This document shows, one piece after another, positions 10,026-24,600 of a stretch of DNA of 64,000 bases. The notes below the pieces were generated by a model. It searched no databases. It was not told where the DNA came from and was given only the letters and a program-made list of their open reading frames with translations. How positions within the stretch are numbered: the first letter of the stretch is position 1; the number at the start of each line of letters is the position of its first letter. This DNA comes from Euwallacea fornicatus (taxonomy: Eukaryota; Arthropoda; Insecta; Coleoptera; Curculionidae), in contig NW_027096052.1 in assembly GCF_040115645.1 (NCBI RefSeq), positions 248,001 to 312,000 of the forward strand, in the 5' to 3' direction. Position numbers and translations under genes: made by a program.

Positions 10026-13000
10026 GCAAATGTGGAACAAATTTCTTAAACAATGTGTCAAATTAATCGGCTCGACGAGATCTTTAAAATGACATGAAAC
10101 ATCATGATTGCATCATGTTGAATTTCCAAGAAAAATAGTACTTTATGTGCTCAAACACACAACTTTTGTGACTTTTCAAATTTTGATGCTCGATAACTTC
10201 GGCAAATGTGGAACAAATTTCTTAAACAAAGTGTCAAATTAATCAGCTCGACGAGATTTTGAAGATGTCACAACACATCATGATTGCATCATGTTGAATT
10301 TCCAAGAAAAATAGTACTATATGTGCTCAAACACACATATTTTGTGACTTTTCAAACTTTGAAGCTCGATAACTTCGGTAAATGAGGACCAAATTTGTTA
10401 AACAAAGTGTCAAATTAATCAACTCGACGAGATTTTGAAGATGTCACAACACATCATGATTGCATCTTGTTGAATTTCCAAAAAAAATAGTACTTTATGT
10501 GCTCAAACACACAACTTTTGTGACTTTTCCAAATTTGAAGCTCGATAACTTCGGCAAATGAGGACCAAATTTGTTAAACAAAGTGTCAAATTAATCAGCT
10601 CGACAAGATTTTGAAGATGTCACAACACATCATGATTGCATATTGTTGAATTTCCAAGAATAATAGTACTATATGTGCTCAAACACACATATCTTGTGAC
10701 TTTTCAATCTTTGAAACTCGATAACTTCGGCAAATGTGGAACAAATTTCTTAAACAATGTGTCAAATTAATCAGCTCGACGAGATTTTGAAGATGTCACA
10801 ACTCATCATTATTGCATCTTGTTGAATTTCCAAGAAAAATAGTACTATATGTGCTCAAACACACATATTTTGTGACTTTTCAAACTTTGAAGCTCGATAA
10901 CTTCGGCAAATGAGTACCAAATTCCTTAAAAAAAGTGTCAAATTAATCAGCTCGACGAGATTTTGAAGATGTCACAACACATCATGATTGCATCACGTTG
11001 AATTTCCAAGAAAAATAGTACTATATGTGCTCAAACACACATATTTTGTGACTTTTCAAACTTTGAAGCTCGATAACTTCGGCAAATGAGGACCAAATTT
11101 GTTAAACAAAGTGTCAAATTAATCAACTCGACGAGATTTTGAAGATGTCACAACTCATCATGATTGCATCATGTTGAATTTCCAAAAAAATAGTACTTTA
11201 TGTGCTCAAACACACATATTTTGTGACTTTTCAAACTTTGAAGCTCGATAACTTCGGCAAATAAGGACCAAATTTGTTAAACAAAGTGTCAAATTAATCA
11301 GCTCCACAAGATTTTGAAGATGTCACAACACATCATGATTGCATCTTGTTGAATTTCCAAGAAAAATAGTACTATATGTGCTCAAACACACATATTTTGT
11401 GACTTTTCAATCTTTGAAACTCGATAACTTCGGCAAATGAGGACCACATTTGTTAAACAAAGTGTCAAATTAATCGGCTCGACGAGATCTTTAAAATGAC
11501 ATGAAACATCATGATTGCATCATGTTGAATTTCCAAGAAAAATAGTACTTTATGTGCTCAAACACACAACTTTTGTGACTTTTCAAATTTTGATGCTCGA
11601 TAACTTCGGCAAATGTGGAACAAATTTCTTAAACAAAGTGTCAAATTAATCAGCTCGACGAGATTTTGAAGATGTCACAACACATCATGATTGCATCATG
11701 TTGAATTTCCAAGAAAAATAGTACTATATGTGCTCAAACACACATATTTTGTGACTTTTCAAACTTTGAAGCTCGATAACTTCGGTAAATGAGGACCAAA
11801 TTTGTTAAACAAAGTGTCAAATTAATCAACTCGACGAGATTTTGAAGATGTCACAACACATCATGATTGCATCTTGTTGAATTTCCAAAAAAAATAGTAC
11901 TTTATGTGCTCAAACACACATATTTTGTGACTTTTCAAACTTTGAAGCTCGATAACTTCGGCAAATAAGGACCAAATTTGTTAAACAAAGTGTCAAATTA
12001 ATCAGCTCCACATGATTTTGAAGATGTCACAACACATCATGATTGCATCTTGTTGAATTTCCAAGAAAAATAGTACTATATGTGCTCAAACACACATATT
12101 TTGTGACTTTTCAATCTTTGAAACTCGATAACTTCGGCAAATGAGGACCACATTTGTTAAACAAAGTGTCAAATTAATCGGCTCGACGAGATCTTTAAAA
12201 TGACATGAAACATCATGATTGCATCATGTTGAATTTCCAAGAAAAATAGTACTTTATGTGCTCAAACACACAACTTTTGTGACTTTTCAAATTTTGATGC
12301 TCGATAACTTCGGCAAATGTGGAACATATTTCTTAAGCAAAGTGTCAAATTAATCAGCTCGACGAGATTTTGAAGATGTCACAACACATCATGATTGCAT
12401 CTTGTTGAATTTCCAAGAAAAATAGTACTTTATGTGCTCAAACACACAACTTTTGTGACTTTTCCAAATTTGAAGCTCGATAACTTCGGCAAATGAGGAC
12501 CAAATTTGTTAAACAAAGTGTCAAATTAATCAGCTCGACAAGATTTTGAAGATGTCACAACACATCATGATTGCATATTGTTGAATTTCCAAGAATAATA
12601 GTACTATATGTGCTCAAACACACATATCTTGTGACTTTTCAATCTTTGAAACTCGATAACTTCGGCAAATGTGGAACAAATTTCTTAAACAATGTGTCAA
12701 ATTAATCAGCTCGACGAGATTTTGAAGATGTCACAACTCATCATTATTGCATCTTGTTGAATTTCCAAGAAAAATAGTACTATATGTGCTCAAACACACA
12801 TATTTTGTGACTTTTCAAACTTTGAAGCTCGATAACTTCGGCAAATGAGTACCAAATTCCTTAAAAAAAGTGTCAAATTAATCAGCTCGACGAGATTTTG
12901 AAGATGTCACAACACATCATGATTGCATCATGTTGAATTTCCAAGAAAAATAGTACTATATGTGCTCAAACACACATATTTTGTGACTTTTCAAACTTTG

Positions 13001-16000
13001 AAGCTCGATAACTTCGGCAAATGAGGACCAAATTTGTTAAACAAAGTGTCAAATTAATCAACTCGACGAGATTTTGAAGATGTCACAACTCATCATGATT
13101 GCATCATGTTGAATTTCCAAAAAAATAGTACTTTATGTGCTCAAACACACATATTTTGTGACTTTTCAAACTTTGAAGCTCGATAACTTCGGCAAATAAG
13201 GACCAAATTTGTTAAACAAAGTGTCAAATTAATCAGCTCCACAAGATTTTGAAGATGTCACAACACATCATGATTGCATCTTGTTGAATTTCCAAGAAAA
13301 ATAGTACTTTATGTGCTCAAACACACATATTTTGTGACTTTTCAAACTTTGAAGCTCGATAACTTCGGCAAATGAGGACCAAATTTGTTAAACAAAGTGT
13401 CAAATTAATCAACTCGACGAGATTTTGAAGATGTCACAACTCATCATGATTGCATCATGTTGAATTTCCAAAAAAAAAGTACTTTATGTGCTCAAACACA
13501 CATATTTTGTGACTTTTCAAACTTTGAAGCTCGATAACTTCGGCAAATAAGGACCAAATTTGTTAAACAAAGTGTCAAATTAATCAGCTCCACAAGATTT
13601 TGAAGATGTCACAACACATCATGATTGCATCTTGTTGAATTTCCAAGAAAAATAGTACTTTATGTGCTCAAACACACATATTTTGTGACTTTTCAATCTT
13701 TGAAACTCGATAACTTCGGCAAATGAGGACCACATTTGTTAAACAAAGTGTCAAATTAATCGGCTCGACGAGATCTTTAAAATGACATGAAACATCATGA
13801 TTGCATCATGTTGAATTTCCAAGAAAAATAGTACTTTATGTGCTCAAACACACAACTTTTGTGACTTTTCAAATTTTGATGCTCGATAACTTCGGCAAAT
13901 GTGGAACAAATTTCTTAAACAAAGTGTCAAATTAATCAGCTCGACGAGATTTTGAAGATGTCACAACACATCATGATTGCATCTTGTTGAATTTCCAAGA
14001 AAAATAGTACTTTATGTGCTCAAACACACAACTTTTGTGACTTTTCCAAATTTGAAGCTCGATAACTTCGGCAAATGAGGACCAAATTTGTTAAACAAAG
14101 TGTCAAATTAATCAGCTCGACAAGATTTTGAAGATGTCACAACACATCATGATTGCATATTGTTGAATTTCCAAGAATAATAGTACTATATGTGCTCAAA
14201 CACACATATCTTGTGACTTTTCAATCTTTGAAACTCGATAACTTCGGCAAATGTGGAACAAATTTCTTAAACAATGTGTCAAATTAATCAGCTCGACGAG
14301 ATTTTGAAGATGTCACAACTCATCATTATTGCATCTTGTTGAATTTCCAAGAAAAATAGTACTATATGTGCTCAAACACACATATTTTGTGACTTTTCAA
14401 ACTTTGAAGCTCGATAACTTCGGCAAATGAGTACCAAATTCCTTAAAAAAAGTGTCAAATTAATCAGCTCGACGAGATTTTGAAGATGTCACAACACATC
14501 ATGATTGCATCATGTTGAATTTCCAAGAAAAATAGTACTATATGTGCTCAAACACACATATTTTGTGACTTTTCAAACTTTGAAGCTCGATAACTTCGGC
14601 AAATGAGGACCAAATTTGTTAAACAAAGTGTCAAATTAATCAACTCGACGAGATTTTGAAGATGTCACAACTCATCATGATTGCATCATGTTGAATTTCC
14701 AAAAAAATAGTACTTTATGTGCTCAAACACACATATTTTGTGACTTTTCAATCTTTGAAACTCGATAACTTCGGCAAATGTGGAACATATTTCTTAAGCA
14801 AAGTGTCAAATTAATCAGCTCGACGAGATTTTGAAGATGTCACAACTCATCATTATTGCATCTTGTTGAATTTCCAAAAAAATAGTACTTTATGTGCTCA
14901 AACACACAACTTTTGTGACTTTTCAAATTTTGATGCTCGATAACTTCGGCAAATGTGGAACAAATTTCTTAAACAAAGTGTCAAATTAATCAGCTCGACG
15001 AGATTTTGAAGATGTCACAACACATCATGATTGCATCTTGTTGAATTTCCAAAAAAAATAGTACTTTATGTGCTCAAACACACATATTTTGTGACTTTTC
15101 AAACTTTGAAGCTCGATAACTTCGGCAAATAAGGACCAAATTTGTTAAACAAAGTGTCAAATTAATCAGCTCCACAAGATTTTGAAGATGTCACAACACA
15201 TCATGATTGCATCTTGTTGAATTTCCAAGAAAAATAGTACTATATGTGCTCAAACACACATATTTTGTGACTTTTCAATCTTTGAAACTCGATAACTTCG
15301 GCAAATGAGGACCACATTTGTTAAACAAAGTGTCAAATTAATCGGCTCGACGAGATCTTTAAAATGACATGAAACATCATGATTGCATCATGTTGAATTT
15401 CCAAGAAAAATAGTACTTTATGTGCTCAAACACACAACTTTTGTGACTTTTCAAATTTTGATGCTCGATAACTTCGGCAAATGTGGAACATATTTCTTAA
15501 GCAAAGTGTCAAATTAATCAGCTCGACGAGATTTTGAAGATGTCACAACACATCATGATTGCATCTTGTTGAATTTCCAAGAAAAATAGTACTTTATGTG
15601 CTCAAACACACAACTTTTGTGACTTTTCCAAATTTGAAGCTCGATAACTTCGGCAAATGAGGACCACATTTGTTAAACAAAGTGTCAAATTAATCGGCTC
15701 GACGAGATCTTTAAAATGACATGAAACATCATGATTGCATCATGTTGAATTTCCAAGAAAAATAGTACTTTATGTGCTCAAACACACAACTTTTGTGACT
15801 TTTCAAATTTTGATGCTCGATAACTTCGGCAAATGAGTACCAAATTCCTTAAAAAAAGTGTCAAATTAATCAGCTCGACGAGATTTTGAAGATGTCACAA
15901 CACATCATGATTGCATCATGTTGAATTTCCAAGAAAAATAGTACTATATGTGCTCAAACACACATATTTTGTGACTTTTCAAACTTTGAAGTTCGATAAC

Positions 16001-19000
16001 TTCGGCAAATGAGGACCACATTTGTTAAACAAAGTGTCAAATTAATCGGCTCGACGAGATCTTTAAAATGACATGAAACATCATGATTGCATCATGTTGA
16101 ATTTCCAAGAAAAATAGTACTTTATGTGCTCAAACACACAACTTTTGTGACTTTTCCAAATTTGAAGCTCGATAACTTCGGCAAATGAGGACCAAATTTG
16201 TTAAACAAAGTGTCAAATTAATCAGCTCGACAAGATTTTGAAGATGTCACAACACATCATGATTGCATATTGTTGAATTTCCAAGAATAATAGTACTATA
16301 TGTGCTCAAACACACATATCTTGTGACTTTTCAATCTTTGAAACTCGATAACTTCGGCAAATGTGGAACAAATTTCTTAAACAATGTGTCAAATTAATCA
16401 GCTCGACGAGATTTTGAAGATGTCACAACTCATCATTATTGCATCTTGTTGAATTTCCAAGAAAAATAGTACTATATGTGCTCAAACACACATATTTTGT
16501 GACTTTTCAAACTTTGAAGCTCGATAACTTCGGCAAATGAGTACCAAATTCCTTAAAAAAAGTGTCAAATTAATCAGCTCGACGAGATTTTGAAGATGTC
16601 ACAACACATCATGATTGCATCATGTTGAATTTCCAAGAAAAATAGTACTATATGTGCTCAAACACACATATTTTGTGACTTTTCAAACTTTGAAGCTCGA
16701 TAACTTCGGCAAATGAGGACCAAATTTGTTAAACAAAGTGTCAAATTAATCAACTCGACGAGATTTTGAAGATGTCACAACTCATCATGATTGCATCATG
16801 TTGAATTTCCAAAAAAATAGTACTTTATGTGCTCAAACACACATATTTTGTGACTTTTCAAACTTTGAAGCTCGATAACTTCGGCAAATGAGTACCAAAT
16901 TCCTTAAAAAAAGTGTCAAATTAATCAGCTCGACGAGATTTTGAAGATGTCACAACACATTATGATTGCATCATGTTGAATTTCCAAGAAAAATAGTACT
17001 ATATGTGCTCAAACACACATATTTTGTGACTTTTCAAACTTTGAAGCTCGATAACTTCGGCAAATGAGTACCAAATTCCTTAAAAAAAGTGTCAAATTAA
17101 TCAGCTCGACGAGATTTTGAAGATGTCACAACACATCATGATTGCATCATGTTGAATTTCCAAGAAAAATAGTACTATATGTGCTCAAACACACATATTT
17201 TGTGACTTTTCAAACTTTGAAGCTCGATAACTTCGGCAAATGAGGACCACATTTGTTAAACAAAGTGTCAAATTAATCGGCTCGACGAGATCTTTAAAAT
17301 GACATGAAACATCATGATTGCATCATGTTGAATTTCCAAGAAAAATAGTACTTTATGTGCTCAAACACACAACTTTTGTGACTTTTCCAAATTTGAAGCT
17401 CGATAACTTCGGCAAATGAGGACCAAATTTGTTAAACAAAGTGTCAAATTAATCAGCTCGACAAGATTTTGAAGATGTCACAACACATCATGATTGCATA
17501 TTGTTGAATTTCCAAGAATAATAGTACTATATGTGCTCAAACACACATATCTTGTGACTTTTCAATCTTTGAAACTCGATAACTTCGGCAAATGTGGAAC
17601 AAATTTCTTAAACAATGTGTCAAATTAATCAGCTCGACGAGATTTTGAAGATGTCACAACTCATCATTATTGCATCTTGTTGAATTTCCAAGAAAAATAG
17701 TACTATATGTGCTCAAACACACATATTTTGTGACTTTTCAAACTTTGAAGCTCGATAACTTCGGCAAATGAGTACCAAATTCCTTAAAAAAAGTGTCAAA
17801 TTAATCAGCTCGACGAGATTTTGAAGATGTCACAACACATCATGATTGCATCATGTTGAATTTCCAAGAAAAATAGTACTATATGTGCTCAAACACACAT
17901 ATTTTGTGACTTTTCAAACTTTGAAGCTCGATAACTTCGGCAAATGAGGACCAAATTTGTTAAACAAAGTGTCAAATTAATCAACTCGACGAGATTTTGA
18001 AGATGTCACAACTCATCATGATTGCATCATGTTGAATTTCCAAAAAAATAGTACTTTATGTGCTCAAACACACATATTTTGTGACTTTTCAAACTTTGAA
18101 GCTCGATAACTTCGGCAAATGAGTACCAAATTCCTTAAAAAAAGTGTCAAATTAATCAGCTCGACGAGATTTTGAAGATGTCACAACACATTATGATTGC
18201 ATCATGTTGAATTTCCAAGAAAAATAGTACTATATGTGCTCAAACACACATATTTTGTGACTTTTCAAACTTTGAAGCTCGATAACTTCGGCAAATGAGT
18301 ACCAAATTCCTTAAAAAAAGTGTCAAATTAATCAGCTCGACGAGATTTTGAAGATGTCACAACACATCATGATTGCATCATGTTGAATTTCCAAGAAAAA
18401 TAGTACTATATGTGCTCAAACACACATATTTTGTGACTTTTCAAACTTTGAAGCTCGATAACTTCGGCAAATGAGGACCAAATTTGTTAAACAAAGTGTC
18501 AAATTAATCAGCTCGACAAGATTTTGAAGATGTCACAACACATCATGATTGCATATTGTTGAATTTCCAAGAATAATAGTACTATATGTGCTCAAACACA
18601 CAACTTTTGTGACTTTTCAAATTTTGATGCTCGATAACTTCGGCAAATGTGGAACATATTTCTTAAGCAAAGTGTCAAATTAATCAGCTCGACGAGATTT
18701 TGAAGATGTCACAACACATCATGATTGCATCTTGTTGAATTTCCAAGAAAAATAGTACTTTATGTGCTCAAACACACAACTTTTGTGACTTTTCCAAATT
18801 TGAAGCTCGATAACTTCGGCAAATGAGGACCACATTTGTTAAACAAAGTGTCAAATTAATCGGCTCGACGAGATCTTTAAAATGACATGAAACATCATGA
18901 TTGCATCATGTTGAATTTCCAAGAAAAATAGTACTTTATGTGCTCAAACACACAACTTTTGTGACTTTTCAAATTTTGATGCTCGATAACTTCGGCAAAT

Positions 19001-19547
19001 GAGTACCAAATTCCTTAAAAAAAGTGTCAAATTAATCAGCTAGACGAGATTTTGAAGATGTCACAACACATCATGATTGCATCATGTTGAATTTCCAAGA
19101 AAAATAGTACTATATGTGCTCAAACACACATATTTTGTGACTTTTCAAACTTTGAAGCTCGATAACTTCGGCAAATGAGGACCACATTTGTTAAACAAAG
19201 TGTCAAATTAATCGGCTCGACGAGATCTTTAAAATGACATGAAACATCATGATTGCATCATGTTGAATTTCCAAGAAAAATAGTACTTTATGTGCTCAAA
19301 CACACAACTTTTGTGACTTTTCCAAATTTGAAGCTCGATAACTTCGGCAAATGAGGACCAAATTTGTTAAACAAAGTGTCAAATTAATCAGCTCGACAAG
19401 ATTTTGAAGATGTCACAACACATCATGATTGCATATTGTTGAATTTCCAAGAATAATAGTACTATATGTGCTCAAACACACATATCTTGTGACTTTTCAA
19501 TCTTTGAAACTCGATAACTTCGGCAAATGTGGAACAAATTTCTTAAA
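10026..19547 (+). repeat. Segmental duplication, copy 2
   Basis: Near-identical to 1-9,522. It begins in the same unusual chimeric monomer as the window start: GTGGAACAAATTTC at the left joined to a GATCTTTAAAATGACATG right half, whereas that box otherwise follows GAGGACCACATTTG. After 19,547 the sequence continues with an extra 1,935-bp unit. It then rejoins the copy 1 sequence at offset 11,960, so that 7,020-9,634 matches 18,980-21,594. Confidence 0.93.
17045..18979 (+). repeat. 1,935-bp higher-order unit, first copy
   Basis: An 11-monomer unit. Positions 17,045-19,547 match 18,980-21,482 at offset 1,935. The GATCTTTAAAATGACATG subtype lies at 17,288, 18,871, 19,223, 20,806 and 21,158, spaced 1,583, 352, 1,583 and 352 bp. 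Copy 1 of the 10-kb duplication has only one such unit (its partial repeat is 7,020-7,588 against 8,955-9,523). Confidence 0.88.
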
Positions 19548-21594
19548 CAATGTGTCAAATTAATCAGCTCGACGAGATTTTGAAGATGTCACAACTCATC
19601 ATTATTGCATCTTGTTGAATTTCCAAGAAAAATAGTACTATATGTGCTCAAACACACATATTTTGTGACTTTTCAAACTTTGAAGCTCGATAACTTCGGC
19701 AAATGAGTACCAAATTCCTTAAAAAAAGTGTCAAATTAATCAGCTCGACGAGATTTTGAAGATGTCACAACACATCATGATTGCATCATGTTGAATTTCC
19801 AAGAAAAATAGTACTATATGTGCTCAAACACACATATTTTGTGACTTTTCAAACTTTGAAGCTCGATAACTTCGGCAAATGAGGACCAAATTTGTTAAAC
19901 AAAGTGTCAAATTAATCAACTCGACGAGATTTTGAAGATGTCACAACTCATCATGATTGCATCATGTTGAATTTCCAAAAAAATAGTACTTTATGTGCTC
20001 AAACACACATATTTTGTGACTTTTCAAACTTTGAAGCTCGATAACTTCGGCAAATGAGTACCAAATTCCTTAAAAAAAGTGTCAAATTAATCAGCTCGAC
20101 GAGATTTTGAAGATGTCACAACACATTATGATTGCATCATGTTGAATTTCCAAGAAAAATAGTACTATATGTGCTCAAACACACATATTTTGTGACTTTT
20201 CAAACTTTGAAGCTCGATAACTTCGGCAAATGAGTACCAAATTCCTTAAAAAAAGTGTCAAATTAATCAGCTCGACGAGATTTTGAAGATGTCACAACAC
20301 ATCATGATTGCATCATGTTGAATTTCCAAGAAAAATAGTACTATATGTGCTCAAACACACATATTTTGTGACTTTTCAATCTTTGAAGCTCGATAACTTC
20401 GGCAAATGAGGACCAAATTTGTTAAACAAAGTGTCAAATTAATCAGCTCGACAAGATTTTGAAGATGTCACAACACATCATGATTGCATATTGTTGAATT
20501 TCCAAGAATAATAGTACTATATGTGCTCAAACACACAACTTTTGTGACTTTTCAAATTTTGATGCTCGATAACTTCGGCAAATGTGGAACATATTTCTTA
20601 AGCAAAGTGTCAAATTAATCAGCTCGACGAGATTTTGAAGATGTCACAACACATCATGATTGCATCTTGTTGAATTTCCAAGAAAAATAGTACTTTATGT
20701 GCTCAAACACACAACTTTTGTGACTTTTCCAAATTTGAAGCTCGATAACTTCGGCAAATGAGGACCACATTTGTTAAACAAAGTGTCAAATTAATCGGCT
20801 CGACGAGATCTTTAAAATGACATGAAACATCATGATTGCATCATGTTGAATTTCCAAGAAAAATAGTACTTTATGTGCTCAAACACACAACTTTTGTGAC
20901 TTTTCAAATTTTGATGCTCGATAACTTCGGCAAATGAGTACCAAATTCCTTAAAAAAAGTGTCAAATTAATCAGCTCGACGAGATTTTGAAGATGTCACA
21001 ACACATCATGATTGCATCATGTTGAATTTCCAAGAAAAATAGTACTATATGTGCTCAAACACACATATTTTGTGACTTTTCAAACTTTGAAGCTCGATAA
21101 CTTCGGCAAATGAGGACCACATTTGTTAAACAAAGTGTCAAATTAATCGGCTCGACGAGATCTTTAAAATGACATGAAACATCATGATTGCATCATGTTG
21201 AATTTCCAAGAAAAATAGTACTTTATGTGCTCAAACACACAACTTTTGTGACTTTTCCAAATTTGAAGCTCGATAACTTCGGCAAATGAGGACCAAATTT
21301 GTTAAACAAAGTGTCAAATTAATCAGCTCGACAAGATTTTGAAGATGTCACAACACATCATGATTGCATATTGTTGAATTTCCAAGAATAATAGTACTAT
21401 ATGTGCTCAAACACACATATCTTGTGACTTTTCAATCTTTGAAACTCGATAACTTCGGCAAATGTGGAACAAATTTCTTAAAAAAAGTGTCAAATTAATC
21501 AGCTCGACGAGATTTTGAAGATGTCACAACACATCATGATTGCATCATGTTGAATTTCCAAGAAAAATAGTACTATATGTGCTCAAACACACAT
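18980..21594 (+). repeat. 1,935-bp higher-order unit, second copy and tail
   Basis: Repeats 17,045-19,547 up to 21,482; one substitution was noticed near 20,389 (TTCAATCTTTGAAG against TTCAAACTTTGAAG). The stretch 18,980-21,594 also matches 7,020-9,634 at offset 11,960. It therefore restores the copy 1 sequence that the extra unit had displaced. It ends in a hybrid monomer reading TTCAAACTTTGAAACTCG near 21,605-21,624. Confidence 0.85.
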
Positions 21595-21612
21595 ATTTTG
21601 TGACTTTTCAAA

Positions 21613-24600
21613 CTTTGAAACTCGATAACTTCGGCAAATGTGGAACAAATTTCTTAAACAATGTGTCAAATTAATCAGCTCGACGAGATTTTGAAGATGT
21701 CACAACTCATCATTATTGCATCTTGTTGAATTTCCAAGAAAAATAGTACTATATGTGCTCAAACACACATATTTTGTGACTTTTCAAACTTTGAAGCTCG
21801 ATAACTTCGGCAAATGAGTACCAAATTCCTTAAAAAAAGTGTCAAATTAATCAGCTCGACGAGATTTTGAAGATGTCACAACACATTATGATTGCATCAT
21901 GTTGAATTTCCAAGAAAAATAGTACTATATGTGCTCAAACACACATATTTTGTGACTTTTCAAACTTTGAAGCTCGATAACTTCGGCAAATGAGGACCAA
22001 ATTTGTTAAACAAAGTGTCAAATTAATCAACTCGACGAGATTTTGAAGATGTCACAACTCATCATGATTGCATCATGTTGAATTTCCAAAAAAATAGTAC
22101 TTTATGTGCTCAAACACACATATTTTGTGACTTTTCAAACTTTGAAGCTCGATAACTTCGGCAAATGAGTACCAAATTCCTTAAAAAAAGTGTCAAATTA
22201 ATCAGCTCGACGAGATTTTGAAGATGTCACAACACATTATGATTGCATCATGTTGAATTTCCAAGAAAAATAGTACTATATGTGCTCAAACACACATATT
22301 TTGTGACTTTTCAAACTTTGAAGCTCGATAACTTCGGCAAATGAGTACCAAATTCCTTAAAAAAAGTGTCAAATTAATCAGCTCGACGAGATTTTGAAGA
22401 TGTCACAACACATCATGATTGCATCATGTTGAATTTCCAAAAAAATAGTACTTTATGTGCTCAAACACACATATTTTGTGACTTTTCAAACTTTGAAGCT
22501 CGATAACTTCGGCAAATGAGTACCAAATTCCTTAAAAAAAGTGTCAAATTAATCAGCTCGACGAGATTTTGAAGATGTCACAACACATCATGATTGCATC
22601 ATGTTGAATTTCCAAGAAAAATAGTACTATATGTGCTCAAACACACATATTTTGTGACTTTTCAATCTTTGAAGCTCGATAACTTCGGCAAATGAGTATC
22701 AAATTCCTTAAAAAAAGTGTCAAATTAATCAGCTCGACGAGATTTTGAAGATGTCACAACACATCATGATTGCATCATGTTGAATTTCCAAGAAAAATAG
22801 TACTATATGTGCTCAAACACACATATTTTGTGACTTTTCAAACTTTGAAGCTCGATAACTTCGGCAAATGAGTACCAAATTCCTTAAAAAAAGTGTCAAA
22901 TTAATCAGCTCGACGAGATTTTGAAGATGTCACAACACATCATGATTGCATCATGTTGAATTTCCAAGAAAAATAGTACTATATGTGCTCAAACACACAT
23001 ATTTTGTGACTTTTCAAACTTTGAAGCTCGATAACTTCGGCAAATGAGGACCAAATTTGTTAAACAAAGTGTCAAATTAATCAACTCGACGAGATTTTGA
23101 AGATGTCACAACTCATCATGATTGCATCATGTTGAATTTCCAATAAAATAGTACTTTATGTGCTCAAACACACATATTTTGTGACTTTTCAAACTTTGAA
23201 GCTCGATAACTTCGGCAAATGAGTACCAAATTCCTTAAAAAAAGTGTCAAATTAATCAGCTCGACGAGATTTTGAAGATGTCACAACACATTATGATTGC
23301 ATCATGTTGAATTTCCAAGAAAAATAGTACTATATGTGCTCAAACACACATATTTTGTGACTTTTCAAACTTTGAAGCTCGATAACTTCGGCAAATGAGT
23401 ACCAAATTCCTTAAAAAAAGTGTCAAATTAATCAGCTCGACGAGATTTTGAAGATGTCACAACACATCATGATTGCATCATGTTGAATTTCCAAGAAAAA
23501 TAGTACTATATGTGCTCAAACACACATATTTTGTGACTTTTCAAACTTTGAAGCTCGATAACTTCGGCAAATGAGGACCACATTTGTTAAACAAAGTGTC
23601 AAATTAATCAGCTCGACGAGATCTTTAAAATGACATGAAACATCATGATTGCATCATGTTGAATTTCCAAGAAAAATAGTACTTTATGTGCTCAAACACA
23701 CAACTTTTGTGACTTTTCCAAATTTGAAGCTCGATAACTTCGGCAAATGAGGACCAAATTTGTTAAACAAAGTGTCAAATTAATCAGCTCGACAAGATTT
23801 TGAAGATGTCACAACACATCATGATTGCATATTGTTGAATTTCCAAGAATAATAGTACTATATGTGCTCAAACACACATATCTTGTGACTTTTCAATCTT
23901 TGAAACTCGATAACTTCGGCAAATGTGGAACAAATTTCTTAAACAATGTGTCAAATTAATCAGCTCGACGAGATTTTGAAGATGTCACAACTCATCATTA
24001 TTGCATCTTGTTGAATTTCCAAGAAAAATAGTACTATATGTGCTCAAACACACATATTTTGTGACTTTTCAAACTTTGAAGCTCGATAACTTCGGCAAAT
24101 GAGTACCAAATTCCTTAAAAAAAGTGTCAAATTAATCAGCTCGACGAGATTTTGAAGATGTCACAACACATTATGATTGCATCATGTTGAATTTCCAAGA
24201 AAAATACTACTATATGTGCTCAAACACACATATTTTGTGACTTTTCAAACTTTGAAGCTCGATAACTTCGGCAAATGAGGACCAAATTTGTTAAACAAAG
24301 TGTCAAATTAATCAACTCGACGAGATTTTGAAGATGTCACAACTCATCATGATTGCATCATGTTGAATTTCCAAAAAAATAGTACTTTATGTGCTCAAAC
24401 ACACATATTTTGTGACTTTTCAAACTTTGAAGCTCGATAACTTCGGCAAATGAGTACCAAATTCCTTAAAAAAAGTGTCAAATTAATCAGCTCGACGAGA
24501 TTTTGAAGATGTCACAACACATTATGATTGCATCATGTTGAATTTCCAAGAAAAATAGTACTACATGTGCTCAAACACACATATTTTGTGACTTTTCAAA

